DNA of 23,426 bases from Helicobacteraceae bacterium (GTDB lineage: Bacteria; Campylobacterota; Campylobacteria; Campylobacterales; Sulfurimonadaceae): assembly GCA_947497635.1 (NCBI GenBank), contig CANMHZ010000004.1, positions 1 to 23,426 on the forward strand, written 5' to 3'. Position 1 is the stretch's first letter, and every line of letters starts with the position of its first letter. The notes beneath the pieces are model-generated. The model had not been told where the DNA came from. It did not search any database and saw only the letters and a list, made by a program, of their open reading frames with translations. The translations under genes were made by a program, and so were the position numbers. Below are positions 22,701 to 23,426 of the stretch, one piece after another.

Positions 22701-23426
22701 GGTATAGGTGTTAAGTACTTGGATAATATTGGAAGCATCACTCGTCGTTGCGCTTGGGGTAAAGATCCCTGTCCAGTGAATATTATCAGCACTTGTTAAT
22801 GTTCCTAAAGTTCCTTTGGCTCCTGCAAGAGAAACATCGGTGTTGTCAAAGTTGGTTACGGCTTCAGTGAAGGTAATTGATACGGTTCCTGTTTTATTTT
22901 CCGCTAAGGCTGCATGGGTTCCAGTTAAGTCTACAGTCGCATCCGTACTGCTAATGACATTACCCGCTGAATCTAAGAAATCGATTTGCTTAACGGTTGG
23001 TGCAAACATATCAACTGCTTGAATCGATTGGAATGACGCAACATTATAATTACCTGCGGTATCGGTTACACCTGTTGTCGCAGTACCTGCGGCAATGTCA
23101 ACAGTCATGCTTCCAGTATCTCCAGTTTTTGGAGTAACAACGAGGGTATACACCGTTGGAGAAACTTGTATGACGGATGTGGTTGGTGTGATCACTACAC
23201 CCGCTGAATCTTTGATAACAATATCGGCTGTACTAAACCCATTCACTGCTTCACTAAAGGTAAAGGTATAAACGATTTCTCCCCCTCCAATATTTGCAGT
23301 TCCTACTTGATCGTTGGTGATGGTCACAGTTGGAGCCGCTGTATCGACGAGAAGCGTTTGTGTATTTGTAGCAATAGTACCTTTATTGGCTGCATCGCTA
23401 TATTGACGTACTTCAATCTGACCAGA
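19797..23426 (-). CDS. Giant Ig-like/SwmB repeat surface protein, C-terminal part (N-terminus outside window)
   Basis: The frame is open to the window edge; 1209 C-terminal residues are visible. The GTG at 23327 is internal, since the preceding codons continue a repeat (SGQIEVRQYSD...TNTQTLLVDTAAP). The protein is a chain of extracellular beta-sandwich modules: Ig-like units with the FSEAV and D.AGN motifs; a TSYAAGQIEVRQ module; three SwmB-like modules ending QDLIGND (around 21350-21990 and at the very C-terminus); and four consecutive units of about 99 residues. It is almost free of Cys, and rich in Thr, Ala, Asp and Val, as in large RTX-like adhesins or S-layer-type proteins exported by type I secretion. 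Calcium binding and adhesion are inferred. It ends in a SwmB-like module with no recognisable C-terminal secretion signal or anchor. Confidence 0.85.
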   Translation of the reverse strand, partial: SGQIEVRQYSDAANKGTIATNTQTLLVDTAAPTVTITNDQVGTANIGGGEIVYTFTFSEAVNGFSTADIVIKDSAGVVITPTTSVIQVSPTVYTLVVTPKTGDTGSMTVDIAAGTATTGVTDTAGNYNVASFQSIQAVDMFAPTVKQIDFLDSAGNVISSTDATVDLTGTHAALAENKTGTVSITFTEAVTNFDNTDVSLAGAKGTLGTLTSADNIHWTGIFTPSATTSDASNIIQVLNTYTDVAGNAGTAKDSSNFTIDTRPTPVAAPTLVLTTDTAGTDINLDSSITIADLNTDGITKVNGVTVTLATGITNWEYSLNGGTSWTTGAIPTVAGGITSSTFNLVANTSYAAGQIEVRQTDSNGNISTIATNTQTTIVDTIAAIPIITAVVTTIPNVVDASNNANLVISGTGEAGAIVTLAVAAQTAIIDASGAWNIVVLDPATSFGQGSETLSVTQTDVAGNVSLSATRNIFIDTVKPTLDSLIPVKANIGSDSIALTFSENLTPVYFAGAGDFNVEINGVLYTPSSGLISAISVTGKTVTMIFDTNVHNINFGDTIRIVYLDTAGDAGTAIQDLIGNDAPSFGYVTATVENTDTPPVLINMTADYASDTVVLTFNELLNSGVANLPPVSDFAVKINGIPGSVSTVAILDASVTLVFTTPINNGDLVEVVYTDNTSLTNAIQDLIGNDALSFTYVSTAVDLTSPTATITMADVALKIGDTSVVTIVFSEVVLGFNNGDVTALNGTLTAFATVDNTTWTATFTPTSNIEDTSNAITLATTYTDLAGNIGKVANSTNYTIDTLAPTATITMADTALKIGDTSVVTIVFSEVVLAFSNADVTAPNGTLTAFITADNITWTATFTPTNNIEDPSNVIALATTYTDLAGNVGTASNSANYTVDTLAPTAIITMADTALKIGDTSLVTIAFSEAVANFANADITAPNGTLDAFTTVDNITWTATFTPTSTIEDASNVIALATTYTDLAGNVGTASNSANYTVDTLAPTAIITMADTALKIGDTSLVTIAFSEAVTNFSNADVTAPNGGLSAFGSVDGGVTWTATFTPTNNIEDITNAITLATTYSDLSGNVGTVATSLNYTVDTLAPTFVSMIADESLDTIVMTFSEALDFTNIPTDGQFAISLNSGADLLATQYSVAVSGSTLTLTLDDLLIVNTQTAKVTYTDSTAGNDVLAIQDLVGNDILNFNNTVNAVL
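20127..21317 (-). repeat. Four tandem about 297-bp Ig-like repeats in the surface-protein gene
   Basis: On the minus strand, units begin near 21317, 21020, 20723 and 20426 (99 residues each; the last has one extra residue). Each reads PTATITMAD.ALKIGDTS at its start and ends NYT(V/I)DTL. About 180 bp around 20341-20520 and 20638-20817 differ at only about three positions, so the units have been recently duplicated or homogenised. Confidence 0.9.

Noticed and set aside
19918..23022. Several plus-strand open frames of 60-106 codons opposite the giant surface-protein gene
   Set aside because: They are antisense shadows of the repetitive coding strand. Several end in the same place of each repeat, and none has a ribosome site or recognisable domain.
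23325..23327. GTG at 23327 as the start of the surface protein
   Set aside because: The frame continues upstream to the window edge with clear repeat-module sequence, so this is an internal Val codon.

Overview
The window looks like a chromosomal piece of a low-GC, motile member of the Campylobacterota, probably near Sulfuricurvum/Sulfurimonas. The basis is the recA-eno-(FtsB-like)-(AMIN-like) string, MqnD of the futalosine menaquinone route, dense ATGA-type gene overlaps, and the overall protein flavour. The genus is an inference; no rRNA or other taxonomic marker is present.

Region 1 (1-9138, + strand) is one long chemosensory operon: the 3' part of cheA (with no C-terminal receiver), an Aer-like PAS protein with a zinc-binding CZB tail, a soluble chemoreceptor built from about seven HAMP-like modules, cheW, a CheV-type CheW-receiver fusion, cheR, a degenerate-receiver protein (A), a full-length receiver-methylesterase cheB, and a second degenerate-receiver protein (B). 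It encodes an apparently complete adaptation circuit (CheR plus CheB) for a cytoplasmic, probably redox- or energy-sensing array. A and B share a domain plan, lack a normal phospho-acceptor aspartate, and both carry an acidic tail with a Glu-Phe-Phe motif. They are the least familiar part of the window.

Region 2 (9156-10291, - strand) holds fliQ and mqnD, convergent with the chemotaxis operon. Region 3 (10473-13718, + strand) is a tightly coupled operon: recA, eno, a short FtsB/DivIC-like membrane coiled-coil protein and an exported AMIN-like protein. A hairpin separates it from the convergent tpx gene.

Region 4 (13796-17726, - strand) holds tpx and a four-gene operon, cdsA-dxr-(RBBP9-like hydrolase)-tsaD, in which every junction overlaps by 4 nt. 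It links phospholipid synthesis, isoprenoid synthesis and tRNA t6A modification.

Region 5 (17869-19635) is an accessory island: a coiled-coil protein with 21-bp DNA repeats, a zeta-toxin-like ATPase with a small partner gene, and a YoeB-type toxin-antitoxin pair. The pair is bracketed by two directly repeated sequences of about 86 bp. Region 6 (19797-23426, - strand) is the C-terminal 1209 residues of a giant Ig-like/SwmB repeat surface protein whose N-terminus lies outside the window. It contains four near-identical repeats of about 99 residues, and its stop codon lies just next to one of the direct repeats. No intergenic stretch exceeds 300 bases, and I saw no rRNA, tRNA, CRISPR array or insertion sequence.
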